DNA of 64,000 nt from Stenopsyche tienmushanensis (GCA_008973525.1 WACJ01000190.1:248001-312000); one strand, 5' to 3'; counted from the stretch's first letter, positions 33,300 through 44,640 are shown. The notes: generated by a model not told the origin, from the sequence alone. Numbers and translations: made by a program.

Positions 33300-33790
33300 C
33301 AAATTACTATATACACTTGGGTCTTTTTTATGCGAATTTGAAGTTATGCGGTTTTCAAAATTAATGGAACCTATCCATCATTTTTCTATAGAGAACAAAG
33401 ATATTTTTATGCGAATACGCATAAAATTAATAACACTAGTGCAAATTACGTCCGTTATAATGCGAGTTTGTATAGGGCGATGGGCGAACGGAATTGTTTT
33501 TAAATCTGGAAACTCTTCTCAAAAGCTTAAGAATTGCATTTGTACGATTATCGAGTAAAATAGACTTTAATAAAGCAATTTTAAGATGAATATGTATAGT
33601 GTTTTTATTTATATTAATTTTTTTGTGCGATTTTTGTTACATTCTATGACATTGATTTGAAGTTATGCGGTTTTTAAAAATAATGGAACCTGTCCCCGGC
33701 GAGTATTTTTTATGCGACTCCCCGTGGAACATATCTATCGCTTAAAAACAGACGGGGATTTTTGTATTCGATTTTTGTGATCGAACAATG
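33300..33790 (+). repeat. Repeat family H (tandem-like units)
   Basis: Two units contain GAAGTTATGCGGTTTT followed by AAAATTAATGGAACC (33341 and 33660), each preceded by TTTTATGCGAAT or TTGTGCGATTTTTGTTAC. The copies at 41641-41800 and 42290-42400 carry the inverse (AAACCGCATAACTT, AAATCGCACAAAAA). Type of element unknown; no coding region. Confidence 0.55.
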
Positions 33791-34215
33791 CGTATGATAT
33801 TAAAACGATATTTCTGCGCTCCTCAATTCTTATACTATAGGATAAGAAATTGAAGCTATTCATTCGAAAATCAGAACTGACGTCTTTAGCTGACGGAAGA
33901 GGTATTCTTCCCGCTGTCTCGTATGTAATCTCGCAGCTGTAATCTCTCTTTGTTTGACTAAAGTTAATAGTTAAGATCCGTTCCGCAGCACATATATACG
34001 ACGGGGAGCAATTCGGACGTTCTGAACTTTTGGCTAACCACGTACTATATAATAATCTGATGAAATTAAGTAAAATTTAGTCAATTTTTAATGTACATCA
34101 ATTTATTTTATTCAACCAAAATCTATATATTTCGATTTTTCTAATAAAAACGTCACCCCTATGACAAAATCGCCTAAATATGTTTCTAATGAGACATTAT
34201 GTGAAATAATGGTCA
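33791..34215. other. No feature seen
   Basis: AT-rich anonymous DNA. Confidence 0.45.
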
Positions 34216-34416
34216 TTGTCTGGCAATGCCTCGAGGGGGTGGAAATTGTACGCTCTCGAAATGAATTGGATGGGTGTAAAGCAGGAGCCATTGACGGCGG
34301 AGGGTCTGCACTACGTAGTAAACTGGAGGATTAAATACTACGATTTTCAGGTCTTGGCGTACTACGAAAAAGAGAGATGGAAACATTCGGTTCTTTGGTG
34401 CGAAAGAGGTAAGTAA
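34216..34416 (+). CDS. Candidate exon ending at a donor-like site (unrecognised)
   Basis: An open frame with balanced codon use runs from a stop near 34207 to 34416; the first ATG is at 34261. It reads MNWMGVKQEPLTAEGLHY then VVNWRIKYYDFQVLAYYEKE and RWKHSVLWCERG. It ends in GAGGTAAGTAA (34407-34417), a near-ideal insect 5' splice site, with GT at 34411. The 250 bp downstream are also GC-richer than average. I do not recognise the protein, see no partner exon, and cannot exclude a fragment of an unknown element. Low confidence. Confidence 0.25.
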   Translation: MSGNASRGWKLYALEMNWMGVKQEPLTAEGLHYVVNWRIKYYDFQVLAYYEKERWKHSVLWCERGK

Positions 34417-34739
34417 ATGTTGGCCAATCTCGTCGTCGTCGACAATTTTCCGCCATGAATGAAGCGATCCACGGCAAGAATGAAAACTACGGAGGCAACC
34501 GCATCTGTTGCGTCGATTTTATTTTAATTTACCAACCAAACCACGTATAAAATACCCATTCGGATGAATGAAAACCAGCCCCGAAGCAATAAAACGGGGT
34601 TGGCGACGTACCCTTTGGAAGACGGCCCGACAATACGGCTGGGGACGGTTCAATAATGTAACACATAAGGTTTATACTACCCTTGGGTGATGCGATAAAT
34701 CACGACGAATGTTATACAGTGACTCGAAAGTCATGTCAA
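34417..34739. other. GC-richer flank, no feature
   Basis: Contains short CGACG and GGCGACG runs; no coding frame of note. Confidence 0.4.
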
Positions 34740-34811
34740 TAAAATATGTATAATTATGTTATAATAATCGATCGTAGTCCGTTCGCAGCATATGCAGGAC
34801 TCATTAACGGG
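34740..34811 (-). mobile_element. piggyBac-like terminus (PLE-1 family)
   Basis: From TTAA (34812-34815) the minus strand reads CCCGTTAATGAGTCCTGCAT then ATGCTGCGAACG, identical to the left end of the element at 24374. Homology fades after about 40 bp. Confidence 0.6.
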
Positions 34812-34819
34812 TTAAAATA

Positions 34820-35837
34820 TTAGATAAAGCGGAAAGAAATGTCTTTTTTTTTTTTTTGGTTGTGTCTTTGCCGTCTGTTTGCCTCGGGTTGCTGTCGAGT
34901 GAATACATCAAGGTTGATGTCATTTTAAAGCTCTGTTGTTCGTCTTATTTTTTCAAATATTTTTATATTTTTTTAGCCATAGTGAAAATGTCCAAGCAAG
35001 AAATTGATTGATGAGACCAATTTGCGATCTTAAAGGATCTCGAAAGGGATTATCGCTAGACATCGGCTGTCCCTGGTCGACAGTAAAAGACCATTTGAAA
35101 AGACTCAGACAGGAAAAAACATAGACAGGGAATTTGGGTACCACACGAGTTGTCATCAACGGTCTTGGAACAACGAATAACCATTTGTTCATTGCTATTG
35201 TCGAGGCATAAAACCGATTCATTTTCATTTACAGTGGCTTTCTTCAAATCAAGTACCCGTTTCTATCCCTCGACCGTCATTATCTTTTAAAAAGGTCCTC
35301 TTTGGTGTTTGGTGGGATTTTTTTGGCGCAATTCACTGCGAATTATTAAAACCTGGCCAAACTGTCACAGCAGAGCTATACTGTGCACAATTAGATAAAT
35401 TAAAAGTGGAAATGCTCAAAAAGCGATCAATGCTAGTTAAGAACCAAATAAAAATATTACAGCATGATAATGCAAGACCACACGCAGCAAGGATTACGCA
35501 GAACAAAATAAGGGAGCTGGATTTGGAAGTGATGCAACATTCATCATATTCTCCCGATATTGAATATTCAGACTATCATCTTTTCAAGTCATTAGAATAT
35601 TCGCTTGGCGATAAAAAAATCACTTCTGTGGAACATGTGAAAAATCATTTGGATTCTTATTTTAGTGGAAATCATGCCGAATTTTACGAAAGAGGCATTA
35701 CAAAGCTACCTAATCTGTAGAGGGCGATAATAAATAACAATTTAAATTATTTAATTGAGTAATATTGTACAGCTTTTATTAAAATAACATTTTTCTCCAA
35801 ATAACAAAAAAATGACATTTCTTTCCGCTTTACCTTA
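34820..35837 (+). mobile_element. Mariner family D, copy 4 (both ends and TA target)
   Basis: TTAGATAAAGCGGAAAG at 34820 and the inverse of TAAGGTAAAGCGGAAAG ending at 35837, flanked by TA on both sides (34818-34819, 35838-35839). Length 1,018 bp. It is the only family D copy with both ends, both target bases and the DD34D half. Confidence 0.9.
34988..35720 (+). pseudogene. Mariner transposase, N-terminally deleted (copy 4)
   Basis: The start codon of copy 1 is ATA here, as in copy 3; the next ATG is at 34988 (MSKQEID then stop). Most of the helix-turn-helix region is deleted around 35033-35040, so the sequence jumps to GLSLDIGCPWSTVKDHLKR. Later parts include VLEQRITICSSLLSRHKTD and a decayed stretch without the first GD-motif. 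From about 35406 a clean frame runs to the stop at 35720: KILQHDNARPHAARI, YSPDIEYSDYHLF, NHLDSYFSG, TKLPNL. The spacing between the Asp of HDN and the Asp of SDYHLF is 34 residues, the DD34D signature of mariner. Inactive as it stands. Confidence 0.85.
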
Positions 35838-35886
35838 TATTTATACATATGTTTTTTAACAAGGCATAATTTGAGTTATATTATTA

Positions 35887-36640
35887 CTAGGGAATCCAAT
35901 CCCGAGCCAAAATTTCGATCCCGGGATTTCGGGACTTCATTAGACAATCCCGGGACCAGTCTCGGGATCCCGGTATTGGGATTTTCAATATTTTAAGAAA
36001 TTACATTGATAAATTTGATCAAAAATTACGTATAAGTCCATTTGTTCAATATAAAAAATCAATCGAAAACCAGAGAATTTTATTTATTTAATTTAAATGC
36101 TAGTTCAAGTTGATGAACACGTGAGCCCCCATTTTCGTATAACACCATCAATGTGTTTAATAAAATTCCACGGAGACACGGACTAAAACTCGCAAAATTC
36201 CCGATTTCCCGAAAAATTATTTATTTCCGTCGCTGCAGATGAATACTTATGTATTATAATACTTTGATATGATTCGTAATTATATTACGGGGGAATACAA
36301 AAATTCTGAACCCCGTATCTATCATATTTCATATCGATATTCCCATTATTCGTCGATGTGTAGTAAATACATCACCGGTAGGGAAAGATTACTATAACAA
36401 TTTGAAAAACATACATGTACGCTATATATGTACACATAGATAAGTTCACCAATTCGTAATTACGCCACTGTTTCTAAGCGTCCGGATTTCGTCGAGAATG
36501 TCTCGATTTAGTAGCCTTCGTCGTGTTGGTGAGGTGTACGATTTCTGTTAGATAAAAATTTCAATCCCGAAATTTTCGGGATTACGTTTTATAATCCCGG
36601 GATTCTTAAGCAGGATCCCGGGATCCGGGATGAATTTTTG
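35887..36640 (-). mobile_element. hAT family C, copy 5 (longest)
   Basis: Terminal repeat CTAGGGAATCCAATCCCGAG at 35887 with a CCCGGGATTTCGGGAC-rich subterminal region, then on the minus strand a coding remnant (about 36050-36175, including the match to TTGATGGTGTTATACGAAAA), the family C block (36190-36395), and at 36545-36640 a second run of ATCCCGGGAT repeats that is probably the other subterminal region. The dimerisation domain seen at 10203 is deleted. An exact second terminal repeat is not visible. Confidence 0.7.
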
Positions 36641-37604
36641 GTAATGACCTTATATAACTATATTTAACACATGTAATCGGACATTTCATACTCGGCACAA
36701 AAGGGTTAAAATAGGTTTCAGAAGATAAATCACTTTCTCGTATTTTATGCATCGAATATACGACTAGTGCCATCTTTATGCCGACTAACGAAGCTTTTAT
36801 GTAAACAGATCCAGCCATAGTTTATCAATTGGACTGCGTGTCACTAAAAATAACTGGGATATGAAGCATCATCCTGATCTGTGCGATTTTGAGGATATCA
36901 GTTATCTATGTTAGCTTCGTTTGGTTAATTGAGAGTAAGATGACGTTCTCAAATAATCGTAGATAGAATAAACAATCTAGCGAATAGCGCGTCACAATTA
37001 GGACGCTAAAAATAAATTTGCGATCGTAAATCGCGAAATAAAAATAAGTCTATGCGATTAAATTCGAACGGGAAGATTCATATAGAAATATACGTGCTCG
37101 AATTCGAACAACTTTGCTCCCCTCTCCGGTAATTTCGAAATACAATCCGTGCCATTTCGCTACGAGACAAATTTTAATTAAAGCGGACAAATTCAACTTT
37201 TGCCGATCGGATAATACTCTTATTCGATTGGAAACTAGTTATCTGAATGTTCGGTCGATCCCAAAGCAATTTAAAAAAATCGCTACAATTAAACTCGCTT
37301 CTTTTCGCTGTTAAAATTGCTCCGAACGGTTCGCGGAAAGAGCACTCTCAATCAAGATTTATTTTCCACCCTCGACAACTCAATTCTGCTTATTTCTCTC
37401 AAGAAACAAGCACAACGTTATTAAATAACATTTTAATGGCTAAACTTTCCCAAAGGAGAAACAATTCAAAAATAGTACAAAATATTATTCTTTGAAAATC
37501 TTGGCAGGGGCACAAGGATCCCGAACTTTATTTTAGTAGCAGTAATTATCTAAAATATGTATACATACATACATATATGTTTTTCAAATTTACATATTAA
37601 TATT
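36641..37604. other. No gene recognised
   Basis: Frames of 66-82 codons at 37114-37495 overlap each other and carry no recognised motif. Confidence 0.45.
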
Positions 37605-37860
37605 TTCCACCGGTGATGTATTTACTACACATCGACTCTTATAATGCGAATATCGATATGAAATATAATAGATACGGGCTTCACAATTTTTGTATTCCTC
37701 CGTAATATAATTACGAATCACATCGAAGTATTGCAGTATATGAGTATTCATATGCAGCGACGGAAATAATTAATTCGTCGGGAAATCGGGAATTTTGCGA
37801 GCGTGCATTTTCAGCAGCAGGTTGCTTGGCTACCAAAATACCTCGGTAGAATACATTGCG
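37605..37860 (+). mobile_element. hAT family C, copy 6
   Basis: CACCGGTGATGTATTTACTA through TCGGGAAATCGGGAATTTTG, joined directly to GTGCATTTTCAGCAGCAGGT and TGCTTGGCTACCAAAAT, which correspond to the FSA-x-GCLATK part of the dimerisation domain at 10203-10430. About 110 bp between block and domain are deleted. Confidence 0.75.
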
Positions 37861-37869
37861 AGCATTTAA

Positions 37870-38107
37870 CCCCTCAAAGGGGTAAGACACAATGTTGTGT
37901 CCGAATCCTAGTGACATCGTACGATTGTATAGATCGTTAACCCAAATGCATCGACTAATATGTGAATTAACAGTGTTTATTTGTATAAATACAAGCTTCA
38001 TACACGCTGCGCGGTCCTAATAGATAATGGGATTTGTACGGATGACAAGCGGTGGACATACCTTATATAGTTTATGATGATTTTAAATTAGCTCACTACT
38101 CAAAGGG
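37870..38107 (+). mobile_element. TTAA-bounded MITE with family F block (PLE-2)
   Basis: TTAA (37866-37869) then CCCCTCAAAGGGG on the left; CTACTCAAAGGG then TTAA (38108-38111) on the right. Inside, 37975-38050 is the family F block (TACAAGCTTCATACACGCTG, CGCGGTCCTAA, GGGATTTGTACGGATGA). No coding region; 238 bp. The inverted match is short (CCC after TTAA), so the boundary is tentative. Confidence 0.5.
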
Positions 38108-38111
38108 TTAA

Positions 38112-38902
38112 TCGATTTCTTAGTCCTCCGATGATAATTCAGATCTGACCTCAATTATTTCATCGTTATTCAGAATTGCAAATCTAGGTTAAATTTATAT
38201 GATAATTTAACAATTAGCTGACATCTTCTCGCCTTATCACCTTTACGCTGCAAATACTTTTTTTATAAATAAGTCCGATTTGTATTATAATAATTGATTA
38301 TATTTGTTTTATACAATGTAGATAAACGGTGTATTATCATACAAAAATTCGTTTAATAATATCATCATCATTGGAATGAAATCAAGTTCATATCGTCTGT
38401 ATCATATATTTATCTCCTCTTATGTTTAATATTGATGCTAATAATGATCTTCGAATTTTATTTACGAATGATCAACCGACGATTTGTCCGGGTGAATGTG
38501 TCAAAGGGCGCTTTGGCGACCTTATCGATAAGAAATTAGCGTGCCTTCTAAACAGTTGTGTATAGTGAAATATGTTGGAATATATTATATATTGAACTCG
38601 AGTAATAAATTAAAAATGAATAATAATTGATTATAGCTAAATATATTAACCATTTGGGATTGGGTCGTCGCTTTTGCGACGGTCAAATTCGGTCCGCAAA
38701 AAATATAAAAATGGGCAATACGAGAGTGGGCTGAAAATTAATGCACACATTCTTATAGATCGCGATCGAAATTAATTTTAGAAGCGCATCAGGTGGCATA
38801 TGGAAATAACAATCCTCCTTGAATTAAAATTTGAGCTTTGAGATCTTTGCGTTCATCTGATGTATTTCTAGAAGCAGAAATATGGAGATGCGTTCTATTG
38901 CT
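38112..38902. other. Anonymous DNA with a possible TTAA-type end
   Basis: TTAA at 38646 followed by CCATTTGGGATTGGG and the hairpin CGTCGC-TTTT-GCGACG (38666-38681) resembles a piggyBac-like terminus. No partner end. Confidence 0.4.
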
Positions 38903-39482
38903 ATGCCAACGAGAATTAAACAGCGTGCTGTTATCGAATTTTCAACTGCTGAAAAAGTGACTCCTATTGAGATTCATCGTCGTTTATGCTGACGATGCTT
39001 TTGATAAGTGGGCTGTTAATGGATGAGCAATAAAATTTCGTGGTTGTAAGCCTGGAAAAGGCAAACTTGTTGAAGAAACACGAAGCGGACGTCTGATCAT
39101 CATCACAGACGATAAACATTGCAAACTCATTGACGATTTGATTCAAAATGACCAGCGAATCAATCAAATCATATTGAAATATCCATAAGGAATGTGTCGG
39201 CTTCATAATTTAATAATTGGTACATCGTATCTGTGCAAGATGGATACTACAAAACCTGAAGTTTGAACCGATTCCACACCCGCCTTATTATCCCGATCCA
39301 GCGCTTTGCGATTTTTATTTATTTCCTCTACCCAAGAGCTACATCATTACACATCGGACGAGGAGGTGAAGGCAGCTGTCGAGTCCTGGATTCGATAAAA
39401 GTGGGAAGAATTTTTCAGCGACGGGATGAAAAACTTGTTACACGCTGGGAGATGTGTTTGCTATAATGATGTCTATATTTAA
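38903..39482 (+). pseudogene. Third mariner-type transposase, internally deleted
   Basis: ATG at 38903 opens MPTRIKQRAVIEFSTAEKV and TPIEIHRRL, the N-terminus of a mariner group distinct from family D. Stops follow within 30 codons, then GKANL/GKGKLVEETRSGR and DDKHCKLIDDLIQNDQRI in shifted frames. Near 39240 the sequence jumps to the C-terminal part: YYPDPALCDFYLFP (third catalytic Asp, codon 39310-39312), SDEEVKAAVESWIR and KWEEFFSDGM, ending VCYNDVYI near 39480. The middle third with the first two catalytic residues is deleted. Confidence 0.8.
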
Positions 39483-39659
39483 AAATAAATACATATATCA
39501 TTTTAAAACTTATGAATTGCTTTTTAATATACTTTTCGTCGGATCTTGCTATTTGTTTTTGTTCGCGCTCTACGAGCATGTGTGCATTAGTTTTCAGCCT
39601 ATCCACGTATTTGAAAATTAATGAAAACAATATTCAATATCCCACGATGATATAAGTGA

Positions 39660-39910
39660 TGATTTATTATAACTATACTATTTGAGAAAGTTCAAACAAT
39701 AATTTGGCAAAGTTTTATCGCAATCGAATGAACGGTATGGCAGCGCATTAAATACAGACAAACAAACATTAATATTCATATACTATACTATGCTTATGTT
39801 ACTCGCGAATTCTTTAGCAATAAGTGGACGAAGTTTTATTGCAATCCGATGAACGATATGGCAGCGCATTTCGAACGAACAAAACCCAATTCGTTTTTAT
39901 ATATATTAGA
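39660..39910 (-). mobile_element. Helitron-like, tandem 5' heads
   Basis: Two units on the minus strand, the outer starting A|TCTAATATATATAAAAACGA at 39910, the inner near 39786. Both carry TGCGCTGCCATA then CGTTCAT and a CTTATTGCTAAAGA or ATTGTTTGAAC tail. No CTAG end. Confidence 0.75.
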
Positions 39911-40247
39911 TATGGTGCGGCAGGAAAATTACTTTATTTTAAAAACGAATAAAACAAACAGTTTAGAATATATCAGTTTGAATTTTTTCCACGTTATAGA
40001 GATACATTTAAAGTTTGTATTTATAAGAAAAAAAAATCTGCCACACCACGGTAAGAACCTTCAAAGCTTGACTATTTCAATGCATTGACCAGAACGGATG
40101 CCACGTTAATGATATAATTTTTAAAACGTAATAAATATATAATTTAAATGTCTTTCTATAACATGGAAATAAAAATTCAAATGATATTTTACATACTATT
40201 TGTTTTATTCATTTTTAAAATAAGGTAGTTTGTCTGCCGCGCCTATA
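39911..40247 (+). mobile_element. MITE O, copy 1
   Basis: Inverted ends GGTGCGGCAGGAAAATTACT / the inverse of GGCGCGGCAGACAAACTACC, each continuing TTATTTTAAAAA. The interior aligns with 53178-53511 (GCATTGACCAGAACGGA, GATATAATTTTTAAAACGTA, TAAATGTC, ACATGGAAA). About 335 bp, no coding region. The left end begins immediately after the Helitron head terminus at 39910. Confidence 0.7.
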
Positions 40248-41640
40248 CAAAACAAGCATTTATGCAATGAACGAATGTTACATTGACCTTAACAAGTCGC
40301 TATTTTGTCAAAATCAGCAAAACAGATAAGACGACCAACGATATATTGCTATGCAATAGTTGTGATAAATCATAGGGTTGACAAGCTATGTTTACTTGTT
40401 TCGCTTTGATCATCATTTGATATATTCGTTTATCGTTTTCATTGGGATCGAGTTCATTACTGTGGTGATCTTGCTGCAGAGACGAATCCAAAAGTGCGCG
40501 TAAGTGTCATTCAATATAATGGTTGTTGTGTCGTTTAATTGTGTGATTTTTTTGGATTTGAGATCGAATCATTGCGCAAAAATTGCGCATATTTGATGTG
40601 ATTATATCTGCATAAAAATCTATTGCATAATCGAGGATTCAGGTCAACGCTGAAGTGCAACTCGTCTATTTAGACTAAATATCCTCGGGTTCAAGAATTC
40701 AAGGCACTTTGCATCCATTTCACAAAGTGGACTTTCATTTCATGCTTCAATATAGAATATATTAAAAAATATTGCTTTTGTCCATGAGGATTTTTTTTGA
40801 AAGCTGCAATATTTTCGCATGACAATGTTTAATATTAAATTCTCATATCGTGCTATTATGTTGACAGACAAAAAAGGTGTGATTTGAAAAATTATGACGT
40901 CGTTGGAGAACATCATAAGCATTCTTCGTACAGACAACGCCGGCAATAAAAAAGGGTGAGTTTTGTCAACGATCAAAAATGCATTTTGTAACCAGTTGCA
41001 TCTCATCTCAAAGCAGATGTAAGGTTTCAATTAAATCATTCAAACACTCTAAAAGCAATTTAAATACATTTCTATCATAATTACATCGTTTTAATGCAGA
41101 TATAGTATTTATGGATCTAACGAGCCTTTTAAAAAGAGTTTGTGACAACTGGAGTTTCTTGGAGATCTTGGATTTTTAAAAACGTTATGAAAATCAAACA
41201 AAATAGACTATATTCAGATTGGCATTATAGATCCTTGATCTTTAATCAATCATTATTTCTCACTATGAAATACGCATTTTATTGTAGATAACGTAGAAAC
41301 AACGACACCGAGTGCACAAATCAAAATCAGTAAATTAACGGGTAAAGTCTTCGTCATAACACTTTCAGCATTTCGCATATCACTACATATATAAACGTGA
41401 TAACCTTCGGGTCAATTCAATAACGAAAACAAATCCAACAGTACGCATTAACATAATCGATAAATTGATCAGAATGTTGATAATAAAAAAATATTTTCAA
41501 AAAACTTAAGAAACTTACAAATTTGAATTCATTCCCAGTGTTATCTCAATAAGTAACTGAGAATACATTTGATTTCTTGGAGTTGCTATGTTTTTTCGTA
41601 GAAAAACAAAAAAAATAATATCTAAAAATTATTATGAAAG
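40248..41640. other. No gene recognised
   Basis: Two minus-strand frames (40300-40491, 40740-41030) have no known motif. Confidence 0.45.
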
Positions 41641-41800
41641 GGACTTAAAATCTTTTTTTGTGCGGTAAATCACGGAAAATCGCACAAAAAAAAAGCTATG
41701 ATTTACATTAAAAAAAAGTGAAGATGCGTTCCATGAAATTTAAAAACCGCATAACTTTGAAACAACTATATAAAATATATCCAAAATCGCATAAAAAAAG
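41641..41800 (-). repeat. Repeat family H, inverse copy
   Basis: AAATCGCACAAAAAAAAAGC and TTTAAAAACCGCATAACTTT match the inverse of 33340-33680. Confidence 0.5.
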
Positions 41801-41984
41801 TTGACATCTGGCATCTCAATTTCCAGACATCCACATGTTGTATGATAATTTTCGTTGTGATTTTCGATATGTTGCAAAATCGTTCTCTTCTTCGTAAAAA
41901 ATAGTATACCCAGTGTTAATGTCATTATTGTTCTGTGTAGATTTTCTCTTTCTAACAATATAATTCATAATTAGCAAACATGTC

Positions 41985-42215
41985 ATTATAGTCTCTATTT
42001 AAAAAAAAATCACAAAATGGCGAATGTTCAGACAAATCATTTTTTGGCCTTATTTTGTCAGTTTTTAAATAGTTAAAATTAAATTTAGACATAAATATGT
42101 TAGGAATAATAGAGGGCTATATAGAAAAGATTCACATCCAGTTGGAAGTAAATTAATTAATTAAAATTTAAGATTACATGTCATCCGCGTTGAAAAAAGT
42201 AGTTTCGAGGAAAAC
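41985..42215 (-). repeat. Kolobok-like 3' non-coding tail
   Basis: On the minus strand: AACGCGTTTTCCTCGAAACT, ACTTTTTTCAACGCGGATGA, AATTTACTTCCAACTGGATG and CAAAAAATGATTTGTC, which align with 62568-62730. The first motif is shared with the 3' parts of the Kolobok-like elements at 12593, 18363, 28743 and 46645. No transposase remains. Confidence 0.6.
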
Positions 42216-42289
42216 GCGTTAAAATTAGCTGGAATTTTGAAGGATGTATTTTTATAGTGCTGATAAATCATTTCCTATTTTATCCAAAA

Positions 42290-42400
42290 TATCTTGATAC
42301 GAACTCATTATGAAATTTAAAAAAAAAGAAGAAATTGCTTTGAAAAAATCGCATAACTTCGAAATCGCACAAAAAGGGGTTCGAGCGTATATTTGTGAAA
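42290..42400 (-). repeat. Repeat family H, inverse copy
   Basis: AAATCGCATAACTTCGAAAT then CGCACAAAAAGGGG is the inverse of the 33340 unit. Confidence 0.5.
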
Positions 42401-43025
42401 ATATCTGCATATTCGAACGGAAACGTTAAAATAAGACATTTTTGATATTTCTTATGAGATAGATCTCGAGCAAGCATTTCGTTGCCTTCGCCATTGCGCT
42501 AATCCCCGATCGTCGCCACATTCGGCTGCGGAGACTGCACCGGGGGTTCATTAGGGTGGGCGCTACTGCATCCAAAAAATAAGAAGTCCACCCTATTAAA
42601 AAAAATGTTTTGAAGTGCTATCTCTGTTTTTATAATGCTATTAGCTTCGACGAAGCTAGTTCTGTTGCTAGACGAAGTTCATTATCATCATTGGGTTATT
42701 AATGATTTGATAAACATAATTGCATATCTCACAAAATTATCTGAAGATGAATAATATTGATTAAATCATGGTGCAATTATAATCTGATGCAGTTAGCCGT
42801 CCTTGCTCAATTAAATTTGTTTATTTGACAGGTCGTATTTTATCAACGACCTGATAAAAGATATGGATTTATACACGCGGAAGTGGTAAAGTTCAAAGAG
42901 AAACTCGCGATATTTTCCTACTTTTCCTTCCGAAAGCATAATAAATAAATTGTAATTTCAGACAATATCATTGAATTTAATAAATAGGCATTGAATGATT
43001 GAAAAACTATTGTGATTATTTTTCA
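42401..43025. other. Anonymous DNA with a GC patch
   Basis: 42480-42600 is GC-richer and contains TAGGGTGG / CCACCCTA inverted around a 34-nt spacer. No gene. Confidence 0.4.
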
Positions 43026-43029
43026 TTAA

Positions 43030-43387
43030 GCCGTTGATGAGTAATCACGCATATGCTGTGATCGGATTCAAGCGATACAGAAAGAGTATTCCCGCACATT
43101 GAGGGCGGATATTAGTGAATCGAATACAGAGGCGGATATCTTGCGTCTCATCATACACTCGTACGTTGATGGAAAAATCATGCTGTAAAGGTACCACCCC
43201 TACACGATTAAAGATTCTGTTTGAAACGCTATTATGGGGCCCAATAATATCAACAGTGTTAAGGCTCATTTATTGATGTACAAACTTCACTCGCCTTCAT
43301 TTTTGGGCGATAATAGAAAAACTTAAATGTTAATAAAAAAAAATAGTACAAACATCATGCTAAAACGCGGGTCCGGATCGTAAAGTG
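43030..43387 (+). mobile_element. TTAA-bounded element related to PLE-1
   Basis: TTAA (43026-43029) then GCCGTTGATGAGTAATCACG; right end is the inverse of CACTTTACGATCCGGACCCG with TTAA at 43388-43391. The first 150 bp align with 24374-24520 (GCATATGCTG, CCCGCACATTGA, GGCGGATATTAGTGAATCG, GTCTCATCATAC, CTCGTAC). Non-coding. Confidence 0.55.
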
Positions 43388-43391
43388 TTAA

Positions 43392-44551
43392 AATATCGAT
43401 ACCACTTAATCGAAGTTTTCCAATCAGTTTTAATATACGATATTGCCATGTTATAAGGCGAGAGCTGCTATATTTCTTTTAACTCAAAGCATCCGAAACA
43501 TGTGATATGAAATTCATGACAACGATAAAGTATAGAAGATAACGAGATATCCGAGTCGAGGTGCAATTTTAGCAAAGATGTTTGTATGGCAAAGTGGAGA
43601 CTAAAGCAATATTTCGCATTTAAATCTGCGCATAATGTAAAATTTTCATCAAAACTTTTCGAATTCGTTGCATATTTGAATTTGCAGTAAATATATGCAT
43701 ATTTAAGCTTTCTCGCGCATTTGATTCAATCTGAAACGTTCGCCTATTCACTGTCTTATTATAAATATTATTAGAAGATTAATACAATTTTACATCTCTA
43801 TATAGAGTAAACAGTGTATGAAGATCCGAATAAGAACAAGTTGACTTTGTTTCATACATGTGTTGGCAAAATTCTACGTGTTGGAATGTCGAACATACAA
43901 ATACGTTGTACGTTTTAACGATAAAGCTTCAATTCGTTAAACGTATAAGCGAAATCTCGCATCATTAACGACATAGGACAAACGCGGTATTGTGACGATT
44001 TTCTATTTTGTAAAAGGTCCGAGAATCACAGAACGTCCAAACAGAGCCTTTGATGTTTTCATCAATTGAAGTTTGATGTCAAATAATTGAAATGTGCAAT
44101 GTGTGCGCTGCAAAACTGCTCGAGTCTTTGACTCAAGATATTTCGTCTTTGAAGATTTCATAAAAATGGATCATGAGCTCATACCTCGGCACTATTTGCA
44201 GAAAACGTTAGATGGTGAAATGTCAAAGACAGATCATATTGCTTTGCAGACAAAGAGTTTTCTCGAAATGCTATTTCAAAGAAAATTTTAGGAGCAGACT
44301 TTTATAGTTTGAAACCGAATAAGTTCCTAAAAAGGAAAAGCATTCCGTCTCCTCATTTCTTTGACTTGCGAATCGAAATTAAACTTTAGCCACAATCATA
44401 GAAGAAAAACAGGAAGAACGAGACTTAATTCAGTTATTATCAGAACATGGCACAAGAAAGTTCAGAAATCGATCAGAGTCGCACTTGTAAATTCTCAATG
44501 ACGGTCAACTTTGATTAACTGAAAATGCGAATCTTCACGTGGTACTTATAT
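43392..44551. other. No gene recognised
   Basis: A 65-codon frame at 44094-44291 (FDSRYFVFEDFIKMDHELIP) has plausible composition but no known family. Confidence 0.4.
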
Positions 44552-44640
44552 CCCCCCCCCCCCCGAATGCGTACCACAAAGAATAATCGCCGAATTTGCA
44601 AAAACGAAAGAGGAAATGGTCTGAAAAGCGGACCGGTTGG
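44552..44640 (-). repeat. C13 homopolymer and family J-like stem-loop
   Basis: A run of 13 C at 44552-44564. At 44618-44634 the minus strand reads TCCAACC, GGTCCG-CTTTT-CAGACC, the recurrent stem with one change. Confidence 0.55.

Noticed and set aside
37550..37585. ATACATACATACAT microsatellite
   Set aside because: Only about four units; too short to be worth annotating.
44552..44564. Run of 13 C as a possible regulatory or slippage site
   Set aside because: A homopolymer in non-coding repeat DNA; most likely simple slippage and a possible assembly artefact.
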